Assembly (NCBI GenBank): GCA_050633645.1
Contig: JBOEGX010000001.1
Coordinates: forward strand, 186,001 to 250,000
Source: UBA1672 sp050633645
Lineage (GTDB): Bacteria; Pseudomonadota; Alphaproteobacteria; Micavibrionales; Micavibrionaceae
DNA length: 64,000 bases
Direction of reading: 5' to 3'
The translations under genes and the position numbers were made by a program. The notes beneath the pieces are model-generated. The model made no database searches. It had not been told where the DNA came from and saw nothing but the letters and a program-made list of their open reading frames with translations. Positions 33,410 to 42,419 of this stretch are shown here, one piece after another (within the stretch, counting starts at the first letter, position 1; the number at the start of each line of letters is the position of its first letter).

Positions 33410-34431
33410 GGGTCGAATGATGTGTCTTCTTCTGTTCCGTATTTTTCTTTATACACGATATCGGCGAGCATGTGCAAAATGTCGCGTGTGTTTTCACCTG
33501 ATACGGCGGACATTATATGCACTTTTTTGCCGATGGCTTTTTCAAGGGTTTCTGCCTGGTCCTTTGCAAGCTCTTCGCCCAGTGCGTCGGCCTTGTTAAT
33601 TACGATGATTTCAGGGCGATTTGCGAGCTCTGCGCCATATTCTTTGAGCTCATGACGAATCGTTTTATATGCGCCGACTAGATCATCTTGCGTGCAATCA
33701 ATAATGTGTAAAAGGACGGATGTGCGCTCTACATGCCCTAAGAATCGATCGCCTAGACCTTGGCCTTCATGCGCGCCTTCGATTAACCCCGGAATATCGG
33801 CGATAACGAAATCTCGATTTCCGGCCTGAACCACGCCTAAATTTGGGTGTAGTGTTGTAAAGGGGTAGTCGGCGATTTTAGGTTTTGCGTTTGAGCATGC
33901 GGCAAGGAATGTTGATTTTCCCGCATTGGGAAGGCCAACCAAGCCGACATCGGCAATAAGTTTGAGGCGGAGCCATATTTCCATTTCATGACCAGGCCAG
34001 CCAGGTGTGAACTTGCGTGGAGCCTGATTTGTTGCGCTTTTATAATGCGCGTTGCCGTGGCCGCCATCGCCGCCTTTTAGAAACTTTATGATCGTACCTG
34101 CCTCGCTTAGATCTGCGAGAACTGTTTCTTGATCGGCATCTAATATTTCTGTTCCAACGGGGACGCGTATGGTTAGATCATCGCCGCCTGCGCCTGTGCG
34201 ATTGCGTCCTGATCCGTTTTTTCCGGGTTCAGCTTTGAAGTGTTGTTGGTATCTGAAGTCAATAAGGGTGTTGAGGGTTTCGACAACTTCGAAATATATG
34301 TCGCCACCTTTTCCGCCATTTCCGCCATCGGGTCCGCCGAATTCCACATATTTCTCACGGTGAAATGAAACGCAGCCAGGGCCGCCTTTTCCACTTTGAA
34401 TATGAATTTTTGCGAAATCAAGGAATTTCAT
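33400..34431 (-). CDS. obgE: GTPase Obg (CgtA)
   Basis: The 343-residue ribosome-associated GTPase has a glycine-rich Obg fold (residues 1 to about 158, SGKGGPGCVSFHREKY). The G domain then shows G1 GLPNAGKST, G3 DIPGLIEGAHEGQGLG and G4 NKAD. It couples 50S assembly with growth and stress signals. The C-terminal extension is short. It follows rpmA after a terminator and leads into proB. Confidence 0.96.
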   Translation of the reverse strand: MKFLDFAKIHIQSGKGGPGCVSFHREKYVEFGGPDGGNGGKGGDIYFEVVETLNTLIDFRYQQHFKAEPGKNGSGRNRTGAGGDDLTIRVPVGTEILDADQETVLADLSEAGTIIKFLKGGDGGHGNAHYKSATNQAPRKFTPGWPGHEMEIWLRLKLIADVGLVGLPNAGKSTFLAACSNAKPKIADYPFTTLHPNLGVVQAGNRDFVIADIPGLIEGAHEGQGLGDRFLGHVERTSVLLHIIDCTQDDLVGAYKTIRHELKEYGAELANRPEIIVINKADALGEELAKDQAETLEKAIGKKVHIMSAVSGENTRDILHMLADIVYKEKYGTEEDTSFDPCH

Positions 34432-34473
34432 TTTATGTTCTTTCGTCGAACTATTTTACTGATTTATCTCATC

Positions 34474-34501
34474 AAAAAAGGGGGAATATGATCCCCCTTT
34501 A
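34474..34501 (-). terminator. Rho-independent terminator after rplU-rpmA
   Basis: A perfect GGGGGA / TCCCCC stem (34480-34485 with 34492-34497) with a 6-base loop is flanked by A6 (34474-34479) and T4. Read on the minus strand it ends in TTTTTT, right after rpmA. Its symmetry may allow action in both directions. Some readthrough into obgE-proB would be needed unless a promoter lies in 34432-34473. Confidence 0.88.
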
Positions 34502-34524
34502 GAAAACATGATTTGGGGAATATC

Positions 34525-34812
34525 TTATTCCGCAGCCTGCGCCGTTTTCGTCGCATCATTTGATGGAACGATATTTACGATTGATTTATCGCCTTTGCCT
34601 TTTGTGTACAAAACTTGTCCATCCAAAAGTGCGAAAATTGTATGATCTTTACCAAGGCCAACATTTTTGCCAGGATTCCATTTTGTTCCGCGTTGACGAA
34701 CAAGAATGTTTCCAGCCAAAACTGTTTCACCAGCATATTTTTTAATTCCGAGGCGACGACCGACTGAGTCGCGACCGTTTCTGGAACTACCACCTGCTTT
34801 TTTATGTGCCAT
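34525..34812 (-). CDS. rpmA: 50S ribosomal protein L27
   Basis: The 95-residue protein has the invariant MAHKKAGGSSRNGRDSVGRR N-terminus, which reaches the peptidyl transferase centre, and the RQRGTKWNPGKNVGLGKDHT core. There is no N-terminal prepeptide of the kind processed in Firmicutes. It lies 29 bp after rplU. Confidence 0.98.
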   Translation of the reverse strand: MAHKKAGGSSRNGRDSVGRRLGIKKYAGETVLAGNILVRQRGTKWNPGKNVGLGKDHTIFALLDGQVLYTKGKGDKSIVNIVPSNDATKTAQAAE

Positions 34813-34841
34813 GATTTATCTCCTAAAATTCTTTTGTGGGC

Positions 34842-35156
34842 TTATGCCGCTTTGATGTTTGTAATTTGGATCATTGTTAGATCTTGACGGTGACCTTTTT
34901 TACGACGGTAATTTTGACGACGTTTCTTTTTGAAGACCGTGATTTTTGGGCCACGTGTTTGTGTAACAACCGTTGCTTCAACGCTTGCGCCTTTGACCAT
35001 TGGCTCACCAATTTTTGATGTTTTACCATCAGCAATCATTAGAACTTCGTCTAAAGTGACCTTATCGCCTTCATTTCCTTCAAGTTTTTCAACAAGAAGC
35101 TTATCGTCTTTTTGTACTTTATACTGTTTTCCACCAGTTTTAATAACAGCAAACAT
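34842..35156 (-). CDS. rplU: 50S ribosomal protein L21
   Basis: The 104-residue protein starts MFAVIKTGGKQYKVQ. It carries the conserved KRRQNYRRKKGHRQ rRNA-binding stretch near the C-terminus. It is the first gene of rplU-rpmA, with a long AT-rich leader upstream (35157-35216). Confidence 0.98.
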   Translation of the reverse strand: MFAVIKTGGKQYKVQKDDKLLVEKLEGNEGDKVTLDEVLMIADGKTSKIGEPMVKGASVEATVVTQTRGPKITVFKKKRRQNYRRKKGHRQDLTMIQITNIKAA

Positions 35157-35216
35157 CGCTTTAAATTCCGTCTTATATGTTTATATTTATATGTGCCTTA
35201 TGTCACAGGCGTTGGA

Positions 35217-35244
35217 AATAACCATAAAGCCACCCCCGTGTCAA
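35217..35244 (-). promoter_or_regulatory. Probable promoter of rplU-rpmA
   Basis: On the minus strand a perfect -35 TTGACA (35244-35239) is followed after 16 bp by GTTATT (35222-35217), a weak -10. It leaves a leader of roughly 50 bases before rplU. The exact -10 is uncertain. Confidence 0.5.
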
Positions 35245-35391
35245 GAAATAATCTTGTTTAGATTGGCAGAATGTATCAGTTTTTTCATATGATGGCTATA
35301 TTTTATTTTTTAGGGGCGATTGCGCTTGGTCGAGTGTGGCTTCTATGGTATTTAACACATCAAATTAACCATTGGATATCAGTTAAAGATC

Positions 35392-36786
35392 ATGATTTTA
35401 AGACTTCTTCCCATTATTATTACTCTTATAGGCTTTTCTGCATTACCGCTTTTTGCTTCGGCAGGCGAGGGGGCAGGCAATCATAATATGAATGTTGGAA
35501 TGCATTGGGCGGGATTGCTCTGTATTGCTTTGTTTGTTTTGTCTTATATGGCGGTTTTGGCAGAGGAGTATACGCATATGCGTAAGTCCAAGCCTGTTAT
35601 GCTTGGTGCAGGATTGATATGGATTGTAATTGCGTTTATTGCCCCTGAATATGGGATTGATAAGCATGGTCTCCACAGCGCTATTGTTCATGGCTTGGAA
35701 GAATATGCGAGTCTTATGTTGTTTCTTTTGGCTGCGATGACATATATAAGTGCACTTGAAAATCGTAATGTTTTTGCAGTTATCCGCATGAAACTCGTTT
35801 TGTCTGGGATGACTTTGCGTCAGCTCTTCTGGGCGACTGGCTTCCTTGCATTTTTCCTTTCCCCGATTGCAGATAATTTGACTACGGCGCTTGTTATGGG
35901 CGCGGTTATTATGGCGGTTGGGCATTCTAATGCGCGTTTCATCACGCTTGGTTGTATTAACATTGTGTCTGCGGCAAATGCGGGTGGTGCGTTTAGTCCA
36001 TTCGGAGATATTACCACTCTTATGGTTTGGCAGGCGGGGCATGTTGAGTTTTTTGAATTCTTTGCCTTGTTCTTCCCATCGTTGGTGAACTTTCTTGTCC
36101 CTGCGGTTGTAATGAGTTTCTTTATATCTAAAGAGCGCCCCGAGACTATTGATGAGAAAGTTGAGATGAAGCAGGGGGCTAAAGTTATTATACTTCTTGG
36201 GTTCTCAACGATTGCGATGGCTGTTGGGCTCGAGCAGCTTCTTGGATTGCCACCATTTATGGGCATGATGACGGGGTTATCATTGCTTATGATTACAGCG
36301 TGGGTTATTCGTCAAACTGGACAGGTGAAAGACAAAGAATTTGATATACTTGATAATGTTGCGGCGGCAGAATGGGATACATTGTTATTCTTCTTTGGTG
36401 TTATTTTCAGCGTTGGCGGGCTTGGGTTCCTTGGATATTTAGAGCTTATGTCGACGACGTTCTATACTGGGTTTGGACCAAGTTTTACCAATATTATGCT
36501 TGGTGTTGCTTCGGCATTAATTGACAATATCCCTGTTATGTTTGCGGTTCTTACGATGAACCCTGAAATGGATCATTTTCAGTGGTTACTTGTTACCCTG
36601 ACTTGTGGCGTTGGGGGGAGTATGCTCTCGATTGGTTCGGCTGCGGGGGTTGCCTTAATGGGAGTTGCGCGTGGGTATTATACGTTTTTCTCTCATCTTA
36701 GATGGGCGCCTGTTATTGCTCTTGGGTATGCGGCATCAATCTTTGCTCACTTTATGATCAATGGCGGGAATGGAACGTTGCATTAA
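35392..36786 (+). CDS. nhaD: Sodium:proton antiporter NhaD
   Basis: The 464-residue protein has about 12 hydrophobic segments and matches the NhaD/ion-transporter family. Diagnostic blocks include FFLSPIADNLTTALVMGAV, VSAANAGGAFSPFGDITT and LIDNIPVMFAVLTMN near the end. A signal-like first helix ends near PLFASA. NhaD exports sodium in exchange for protons. The upstream 235 bp between rplU and nhaD carry the rplU promoter and presumably that of nhaD, which I could not place. Confidence 0.92.
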   Translation: MILRLLPIIITLIGFSALPLFASAGEGAGNHNMNVGMHWAGLLCIALFVLSYMAVLAEEYTHMRKSKPVMLGAGLIWIVIAFIAPEYGIDKHGLHSAIVHGLEEYASLMLFLLAAMTYISALENRNVFAVIRMKLVLSGMTLRQLFWATGFLAFFLSPIADNLTTALVMGAVIMAVGHSNARFITLGCINIVSAANAGGAFSPFGDITTLMVWQAGHVEFFEFFALFFPSLVNFLVPAVVMSFFISKERPETIDEKVEMKQGAKVIILLGFSTIAMAVGLEQLLGLPPFMGMMTGLSLLMITAWVIRQTGQVKDKEFDILDNVAAAEWDTLLFFFGVIFSVGGLGFLGYLELMSTTFYTGFGPSFTNIMLGVASALIDNIPVMFAVLTMNPEMDHFQWLLVTLTCGVGGSMLSIGSAAGVALMGVARGYYTFFSHLRWAPVIALGYAASIFAHFMINGGNGTLH

Positions 36787-36831
36787 TCTTATTCGTTGAC
36801 CTTAGGGTGTGTTTTATATTAGGTATCGCCT

Positions 36832-38064
36832 ATGGTTGCTTTGCAGGAAATTCATCGTCATAAAACCTACGCCGTGAAAGTGCGTAATATCACTATTGGT
36901 GGTGGTGCGCCTGTTGTTGTGCAATCTATGACCAATACCGATACCGCCGATGTTGATAAGACATTTGAGCAAGTGAAGCAGTTGTTTCGTGCGGGGTCGG
37001 AAGTTGTTCGTGTTACTGTCAATAATGATGCGGCATCAATAGGTGTTGCGCGCCTACGTGAGCGTTTGGACGCGGAAGGTTTAGACGTGCCCTTGGCGGG
37101 GTGTTTTCACTATAACGGGCATACATTGCTTAATGATCATCCTGACATGGCGCGCGCGCTTGATAAATATCGTATTAATCCTGGGAATGTCGGTTTTGGG
37201 AAAAAGCGCGATGGCCAATATGAACAAATGATTGAGGTGGCCATCAAATATGATAAGGCCGTTCGTATTGGTGTAAACTGGGGGAGTTTGGATCAGGCGC
37301 TTGCTATGAGATTAATGGATGAAAATGCAAAGCGTGATACCCCGTTGCCATCTGATGAGATTATGCGAGAAACACTTGTTCAATCCGCGCTGATCAGTGC
37401 AAAACAGGCCGAAGATATTGGCCTGGGCAAGGATAAAATTATTCTTTCTGCGAAGGTTAGCCGCGTTCAGGATTTGATCGCTGTTTATACGGCCTTGGCG
37501 GCGCGCTCGGATTATGCGCTGCATCTTGGCTTGACGGAGGCTGGAATGGCATCAAAGGGGATTGTTGCGACGGCTCTGGGTGAGGGGATACTTCTCAATC
37601 AGGGGATTGGCGATACGATTCGCGCATCGTTAACGCCAGAGCCAAATGGTGATCGCACGTTAGAGGTGCGCGTTTGCCGTGAGATTTTGCAATCGCTCGG
37701 GATACGTTCTTTCATGCCTGAAGTTTCGGCCTGCCCTGGTTGTGGGCGCACGACAAGCACATATTTCCAAGAGCTTGCACAGGATATTCAGCGTCACCTT
37801 GATATCAGTATGCCCAAATGGGCGAAGCAATATAAGGGTGTGGAAACCATGAAGGTGGCCGTTATGGGCTGCATCGTGAATGGGCCGGGAGAAAGCAAGC
37901 ATGCCGATATTGGGATCAGCCTTCCCGGAACCGGGGAATCGCCTGTTGCACCTGTGTTTATTGATGGCAAGAAGGCGCACACGTTACGCGGTGATAAAAT
38001 CGCCGAGGAGTTTCAAGTTTTGGTTAATGAATATGTTCAAAAACGATATGGCGATGCAGCATAG
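36832..38064 (+). CDS. ispG: 4-hydroxy-3-methylbut-2-enyl-diphosphate synthase IspG
   Basis: The 410-residue iron-sulfur enzyme catalyses the penultimate step of the MEP isoprenoid pathway. The N-terminal TIM barrel begins VRNITIGGGAPVVVQSMTNT. The cluster cysteines are in SACPGCGRTTS and MGCIVNGPGE. It stands alone between nhaD and ald, with 45 bp and 74 bp gaps. Confidence 0.97.
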   Translation: MVALQEIHRHKTYAVKVRNITIGGGAPVVVQSMTNTDTADVDKTFEQVKQLFRAGSEVVRVTVNNDAASIGVARLRERLDAEGLDVPLAGCFHYNGHTLLNDHPDMARALDKYRINPGNVGFGKKRDGQYEQMIEVAIKYDKAVRIGVNWGSLDQALAMRLMDENAKRDTPLPSDEIMRETLVQSALISAKQAEDIGLGKDKIILSAKVSRVQDLIAVYTALAARSDYALHLGLTEAGMASKGIVATALGEGILLNQGIGDTIRASLTPEPNGDRTLEVRVCREILQSLGIRSFMPEVSACPGCGRTTSTYFQELAQDIQRHLDISMPKWAKQYKGVETMKVAVMGCIVNGPGESKHADIGISLPGTGESPVAPVFIDGKKAHTLRGDKIAEEFQVLVNEYVQKRYGDAA

Positions 38065-38138
38065 TCTGTTCTGTTTTTAGCGTTTAAAATCCATTACAAT
38101 TAAGCCCTGTTTTCAATTATATAAGTGAGGGGATTCCT

Positions 38139-39257
38139 ATGCGTATTGGTGTACCGAAAGAAATCAAAATATTAGAGCATCGCGTGGGGCTTGTACCGTC
38201 ATCTGTTAAGGAGCTTACGGTGCGCGGGCACGAAGTTTTTGTGGAAAGTGGTGCGGGTGAGGGGATTAACTTTACTGATTCGCATTACAAAGAGGTCGGG
38301 GCGACCATCATTGATTCGGCGAGGGATGTTTTTGATCAATCTGATTTGATTGTGAAAGTTAAGGAACCACAAGAGGTTGAGTGGAAAATGCTGCGGCCTG
38401 ATCATGTCCTCTTTACTTATCTGCATTTGGCGGCTGATCCGAAACAGGCAACGGGGCTTATTGATTCGGGATGTGCGGCAATTGCCTATGAAACGGTTAC
38501 GGGGCGTAATGGGCGTGGCTTGCCACTGCTGGAGCCGATGAGCGAGATAGCGGGGCGGTTATCCGTTCAGGTTGGGGCATATTATTTACAAAAGCATATG
38601 GGTGGCCTTGGGCGTTTAATTGGTGGCGTTCCGGGCGTTAAGCCCGCAGAAGTTCTTATTCTTGGTGGTGGTGTGTCTGGTTTTCATGCCGCGCAAATGG
38701 CAACGGGTCTTGGCGCAAATGTTACTATTTTAGAAAAATCTAATGATCGTATGCGGTATTTGGATGATTACTTTCATGGTCGCGCCAATATTGTATATTC
38801 GAATACTGATACTTTGGATAAGGCATTGATTAATGCTGATCTGGTTATTGGTGCGGTTTTAATTCCCGGTGCGTCTGCGCCTAAATTGGTAAGGCGCGAG
38901 CATTTAAAAACAATGAAGCGCGGCGCGGTGATGGTTGATATAGCCATTGATCAGGGGGGCTGTTTTGAAACAAGTCGTGCTACGACACATGATAGCCCCG
39001 TTTATACAGAGGGGGGGATTGTTCACTATTGCGTTGCCAACATGCCTGGAGCTGTCCCGCTTACCTCTGCGCTGGCGCTCAATCACTCTGTGTTGCCATA
39101 TCTTTTGGATTTGCTGGATAAGGGCTGGAAAGAGGCGTTGTGCGGTGATTCTAATTTCATGGCCGGGCTTAATATTTGTCATGGCAGGTGCACGAACAGG
39201 GCTGTGGCGCAGGCGCTTAATCTATCATATTCAGACCCTATGGAAATGTTATCGTAA
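38139..39257 (+). CDS. ald: Alanine dehydrogenase
   Basis: The 372-residue NAD-dependent enzyme interconverts alanine and pyruvate plus ammonia. The family start MRIGVPKEIKILEHRVGLVP, the catalytic-region HLAADPKQATGLIDSG, and the Rossmann motif ILGGGVSGFHAAQMA are all present. Late blocks include YCVANMPGAVPLTSALALN. A strong GAGGGGA ribosome binding site precedes the ATG. A possible promoter TTACAA / TATATA with 18-bp spacing lies in the 74-bp gap. Confidence 0.96.
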   Translation: MRIGVPKEIKILEHRVGLVPSSVKELTVRGHEVFVESGAGEGINFTDSHYKEVGATIIDSARDVFDQSDLIVKVKEPQEVEWKMLRPDHVLFTYLHLAADPKQATGLIDSGCAAIAYETVTGRNGRGLPLLEPMSEIAGRLSVQVGAYYLQKHMGGLGRLIGGVPGVKPAEVLILGGGVSGFHAAQMATGLGANVTILEKSNDRMRYLDDYFHGRANIVYSNTDTLDKALINADLVIGAVLIPGASAPKLVRREHLKTMKRGAVMVDIAIDQGGCFETSRATTHDSPVYTEGGIVHYCVANMPGAVPLTSALALNHSVLPYLLDLLDKGWKEALCGDSNFMAGLNICHGRCTNRAVAQALNLSYSDPMEMLS

Positions 39258-39295
39258 AAAAAGTCAAAAAAATGCTGTTTGTTGAAAGAACGTGC

Positions 39296-39325
39296 TTGAC
39301 TGAATTGCAATAACGATGGTATCAC
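39296..39325 (+). promoter_or_regulatory. Promoter of tRNA-Asp
   Basis: TTGACT (39296-39301) and TATCAC (39320-39325) with an 18-bp spacer end about 18 bases before the tRNA. Confidence 0.6.
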
Positions 39326-39343
39326 ACTCTCCATCTTAGATGC

Positions 39344-39420
39344 GCGGGTGTAGCTCAGTTGGTTAGAGCGCCGCCCTGTCACGGCGGAGGCCGCGAGTTC
39401 AAGTCTCGTCACTCGCGCCA
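39344..39420 (+). tRNA. tRNA-Asp (GTC)
   Basis: The 77-base sequence folds as a standard cloverleaf. The acceptor GCGGGTG pairs with CACTCGC, the D stem is GCTC/GAGC, and the anticodon stem CCGCC/GGCGG holds the loop CTGTCAC with anticodon GTC. The T arm is GCGAG-TTCAAGT-CTCGT. The discriminator is G and the CCA end is encoded. It has its own promoter and terminator and lies between ald and nuoA. Confidence 0.95.
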
Positions 39421-39437
39421 TTTAAGATCAATAATTT

Positions 39438-39464
39438 AAAAGCCGCTTCATAGCGGTTTTTTTA
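39438..39464 (+). terminator. Rho-independent terminator of tRNA-Asp
   Basis: The stem GCCGCT / AGCGGT (39442-39447 with 39452-39457) with a TCAT loop is followed by a T run (39457-39463). It lies about 20 bases after the tRNA and about 100 bases before nuoA. Confidence 0.88.
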
Positions 39465-39565
39465 TTGGAAAAAATGTGAAAACTTTACCTAATGGGTATT
39501 TTCTTTGGTGGCTTAAGCTGTTAAACAAGTACGGTAAACTTTTTGGTTTAGAAAGATTCTTTGCA

Positions 39566-39937
39566 ATGGCATCTAACGGCTTCCTTCTGGAGTATTTACC
39601 TATATTGATTTTCCTTGCTATCGCGGCGGTTATTTCCGTGGCTATGGTTATGGGGTCATTGTTGGTTGGGGTTCGTAATCCTGATACAGAGAAGTTATCT
39701 GCATATGAGTGTGGATTTGATGCGTTTTCTGATGCGCGGCACAAATTTGATGTGCGGTTTTACTTGGTTACATTGCTTTTTATTATTTTTGACCTCGAAA
39801 TTGCGTTTCTTTTTCCTTGGGCTATTACCCTTGGGAAAATTGGTGCTTTTGGTTTTTGGTCTATGGTCGTTTTTCTTTCTGTGCTTACCGTTGGGTTTGT
39901 GTATGAGTGGAAAAAGGGCGGTCTTGAATGGGAATAA
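39566..39937 (+). CDS. nuoA: NADH-quinone oxidoreductase subunit A
   Basis: The 123-residue subunit of the complex I membrane arm has three hydrophobic helices. The conserved loop YECGFDAFSDARHKFDVRFYL links to the second helix, which contains FDLEIAFLFPWA. The frame is open from GTG 39476, but ATG 39566 (MASNGFLLEYLPILIFL) gives the family length. It is the first nuo gene; the promoter should lie in 39465-39565 but I see no convincing hexamers. Confidence 0.93.
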   Translation: MASNGFLLEYLPILIFLAIAAVISVAMVMGSLLVGVRNPDTEKLSAYECGFDAFSDARHKFDVRFYLVTLLFIIFDLEIAFLFPWAITLGKIGAFGFWSMVVFLSVLTVGFVYEWKKGGLEWE

Positions 39938-39957
39938 AAGAATAGGGGTTTTGCCAT

Positions 39958-40533
39958 ATGGGGCATGACAAACACATTATTAAAGCGCCTGAATATGGCT
40001 TGCAAAGTGGTGCGAGTCTTCCTCCTGCGGCTGAGCAGGATGTTGTTCCTGCGGCTATATCGAAGACGCTTAATGAGAAGGGGTTCTTACTTACGAATGC
40101 GGATAATCTTTTTGATTGGGCTCGTACGGGGTCTTTATGGCCGATGACGTTTGGTTTGGCGTGTTGCGCGGTGGAGATGATCCATGCGTATATGAGTCGT
40201 TATGACATGGATAGGTTTGGTATGATTCCTCGTCCATCGCCCCGTCAATCAGACGTGATGATTGTAGCGGGCACCCTTACGAATAAAATGGCGCCTGCTT
40301 TGCGCCGTGTTTATGACCAAATGCCAGAGCCACGTTGGGTTGTTTCCATGGGGTCATGTGCAAATGGGGGCGGGTATTATCATTATTCTTATTCTGTCGT
40401 GCGCGGGTGTGATCGCATCGTTCCTGTTGATATATATATTCCAGGTTGCCCGCCAACTGCGGAAGGCATGATTTACGGTATAATGCAGTTACAGAAAAAG
40501 ATTCAGAGAGAGGACACACGCATTGCCCGATGA
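39958..40533 (+). CDS. nuoB: NADH-quinone oxidoreductase subunit B
   Basis: The 191-residue subunit binds cluster N2, the last electron carrier before quinone. The ligand cysteines are the vicinal pair in FGLACCAVEM, one in SMGSCANGGG and one in YIPGCPPTAE. The N-terminal 50 residues are a variable extension. It overlaps nuoC by 11 bp. Confidence 0.97.
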   Translation: MGHDKHIIKAPEYGLQSGASLPPAAEQDVVPAAISKTLNEKGFLLTNADNLFDWARTGSLWPMTFGLACCAVEMIHAYMSRYDMDRFGMIPRPSPRQSDVMIVAGTLTNKMAPALRRVYDQMPEPRWVVSMGSCANGGGYYHYSYSVVRGCDRIVPVDIYIPGCPPTAEGMIYGIMQLQKKIQREDTRIAR

Positions 40534-41215
40534 GTCTTTTATAGATCTTGCAGATTATATTTCTGAGAAGCTTGATAAGAAAGTTATTGAACATAGCTTT
40601 CTGGCGGATGAGCTTGTTTTCACTGCGCGCGCAGAAGATATATGCAATGTGTTGCAGTTTTTGCGCGATGATAGGGAGTGTGAGTTCACTGTTCTCCTTG
40701 ATGTTTGTGGTGTTGACTATCCAGATCGTGCTTTGCGTTTTGAGGTTGTTTATACGATGCTTTCTATGACGCAAAACAATCGTGTTCGTGTCAAAGTTCA
40801 GATTGAGGATGAGCAAATTGTTCCATCTGTCGTTGGTGTGTTTAGTTCCGCGGGATGGTATGAGCGCGAGATTTGGGATATGTATGGGGTAATGTTCTCT
40901 GGTAATCCTGATTTGCGCCGCATTTTGACAGATTATGGGTTTGACGGGCATCCACAACGTAAGGACTTCCCGTTAACGGGATATGTTGAGCTTCGTTATG
41001 ATGAGGAACAAAAGCGTGTTGTGTATGAACCCGTTCAGTTGCAGCAAGATTTTCGTCGTTTTGATTTTGAAAGTCCGTGGGAAGGGATGGTTGATGTTCA
41101 GCTTCCGGGGGATGAGAAGGGCGCAATGCCGCCGCATGGGTGGGTAAGTACGAATGAAAATATAGTGTCTGATAAAGAAGAAGTGGAGGGTGAAGATCAT
41201 GCCTCTGAAGGATAG
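40523..41215 (+). CDS. nuoC: NADH-quinone oxidoreductase subunit C
   Basis: The 230-residue (30 kDa-type) subunit has the signature EREIWDMYGVMFSGNPDLRR and DYGFDGHPQRKDFPLTGY. It starts at TTG 40523, inside the end of nuoB. No better start is near, and the PDESFIDLADYI N-terminus looks natural. nuoC and nuoD are separate genes, not the fused enterobacterial form. It overlaps nuoD by 17 bp. Confidence 0.95.
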   Translation: MPDESFIDLADYISEKLDKKVIEHSFLADELVFTARAEDICNVLQFLRDDRECEFTVLLDVCGVDYPDRALRFEVVYTMLSMTQNNRVRVKVQIEDEQIVPSVVGVFSSAGWYEREIWDMYGVMFSGNPDLRRILTDYGFDGHPQRKDFPLTGYVELRYDEEQKRVVYEPVQLQQDFRRFDFESPWEGMVDVQLPGDEKGAMPPHGWVSTNENIVSDKEEVEGEDHASEG

Positions 41216-42419
41216 AGTTGATACGCCCGATGTTATGGTGGCGGATGAAACACAAATTAAGCCCTACACAATGAATTTCGGGCCGCAACATCCCGCAGCG
41301 CATGGTGTTTTACGCCTTGTACTGGAGATGGAGGGGGAAATTGTTGAACGGGCAGACCCGCATATTGGCTTGCTTCATCGTGGGACTGAAAAACTGATCG
41401 AGTATAAAACTTATACTCAAGCTATCCCGTATTTTGATCGCCTTGATTACGTTGCGCCGATGAATCAGGAGCATGCTTTTGTTTTGGCGACTGAAAATCT
41501 GCTTGGAATTACGGCACCTAGGCGCGCGCAGTATATACGTGTTTTGTATTGTGAGCTTGGTCGGGTTCTTAACCATATTCTTAATATCACGACTTTTGCG
41601 CTTGATGTTGGGGCTTTGACGCCTGCACTTTGGGGGTTTGAAGAGCGTGAAAAGGGGATGGAATTCTATGAGCGTGTTTGTGGCGCGCGGTTGCATGCGA
41701 ATTATTTCCGTGTTGGCGGTGTCGCACAGGATATGCCCGATGGCTTGGCCGAAGATATCCTTGATTGGTGCGAGAACTTACCTAAGTTTTTGGCTGACCT
41801 TGAAAGCTTGTTGACTGATAATCGTATCTTCAAGCAACGCACCGTTGATATCGGTGTTGTAACCACGGAAGAGGCGCAAGATTGGGGCTTTTCCGGGCCG
41901 ATGCTTCGTGGTTCTGGTGTTGCATGGGACTTACGCAAATCACAGCCTTATGAAGTTTATGACGAGCTTGATTTTGATATTCCTGCTGGGAAGACGGGTG
42001 ATTGTTATGCGCGTTATTTGGTGCGTATAGCCGAGATGTATGAATCAATCAAGCTTATGAAGCAAGCGATTGAGAAAATGCCCGAAGGTTATGTCCGCGT
42101 GAATGATTATAAGGTCACGCCGCCACCACGCGCAGAGATGAAAAACTCTATGGAGGCTTTGATCCACCACTTTAAATTGTTCACCGAAGGGTTTCATGTT
42201 CCTGCAGGGGAAACCTATACCGCCGTTGAGGCACCAAAGGGTGAGTTTGGTGTTCTTTTGGTCGCAGATGGGTCGAATAAGCCATATCGCTGTCACATTC
42301 GCGCCCCTGGCTTCCCGCATTTACAGGCACTTGACTTTATGAGCAAGGGACATCAACTTGCCGATACTGTTTCGATTATTGGATCACTCGATATTGTTTT
42401 CGGGGAGATTGATCGATGA
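41199..42419 (+). CDS. nuoD: NADH-quinone oxidoreductase subunit D
   Basis: The 406-residue (49 kDa-type) subunit forms the quinone site with NuoB. The conserved NFGPQHPAAHGVLRLVLEM, DPHIGLLHRGTEKLIE and YFDRLDYVAPM blocks are intact, as is the C-terminal FGEIDR. ATG 41199 follows GGAGG by 9 bases. An in-frame GTG at 41190 is too close to that site to be the start. It overlaps the next small ORF by 4 bp. Confidence 0.97.
   Translation: MPLKDRVDTPDVMVADETQIKPYTMNFGPQHPAAHGVLRLVLEMEGEIVERADPHIGLLHRGTEKLIEYKTYTQAIPYFDRLDYVAPMNQEHAFVLATENLLGITAPRRAQYIRVLYCELGRVLNHILNITTFALDVGALTPALWGFEEREKGMEFYERVCGARLHANYFRVGGVAQDMPDGLAEDILDWCENLPKFLADLESLLTDNRIFKQRTVDIGVVTTEEAQDWGFSGPMLRGSGVAWDLRKSQPYEVYDELDFDIPAGKTGDCYARYLVRIAEMYESIKLMKQAIEKMPEGYVRVNDYKVTPPPRAEMKNSMEALIHHFKLFTEGFHVPAGETYTAVEAPKGEFGVLLVADGSNKPYRCHIRAPGFPHLQALDFMSKGHQLADTVSIIGSLDIVFGEIDR

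Noticed and set aside
35363..35387. CtrA-box-like pair of TTAA half-sites upstream of nhaD
   Set aside because: The half-sites are 14 bases apart instead of the 7 required by the CtrA consensus.
35271..35486. 71-codon frame upstream of and overlapping nhaD
   Set aside because: No ribosome binding site, overlaps the well-supported nhaD start by about 95 bp, and shows no recognisable motif.
40277..40957. 226-codon open frame antisense to nuoB-nuoC
   Set aside because: It spans the junction of two well-supported complex I genes and encodes a His/Asn-rich nonsense-like product.
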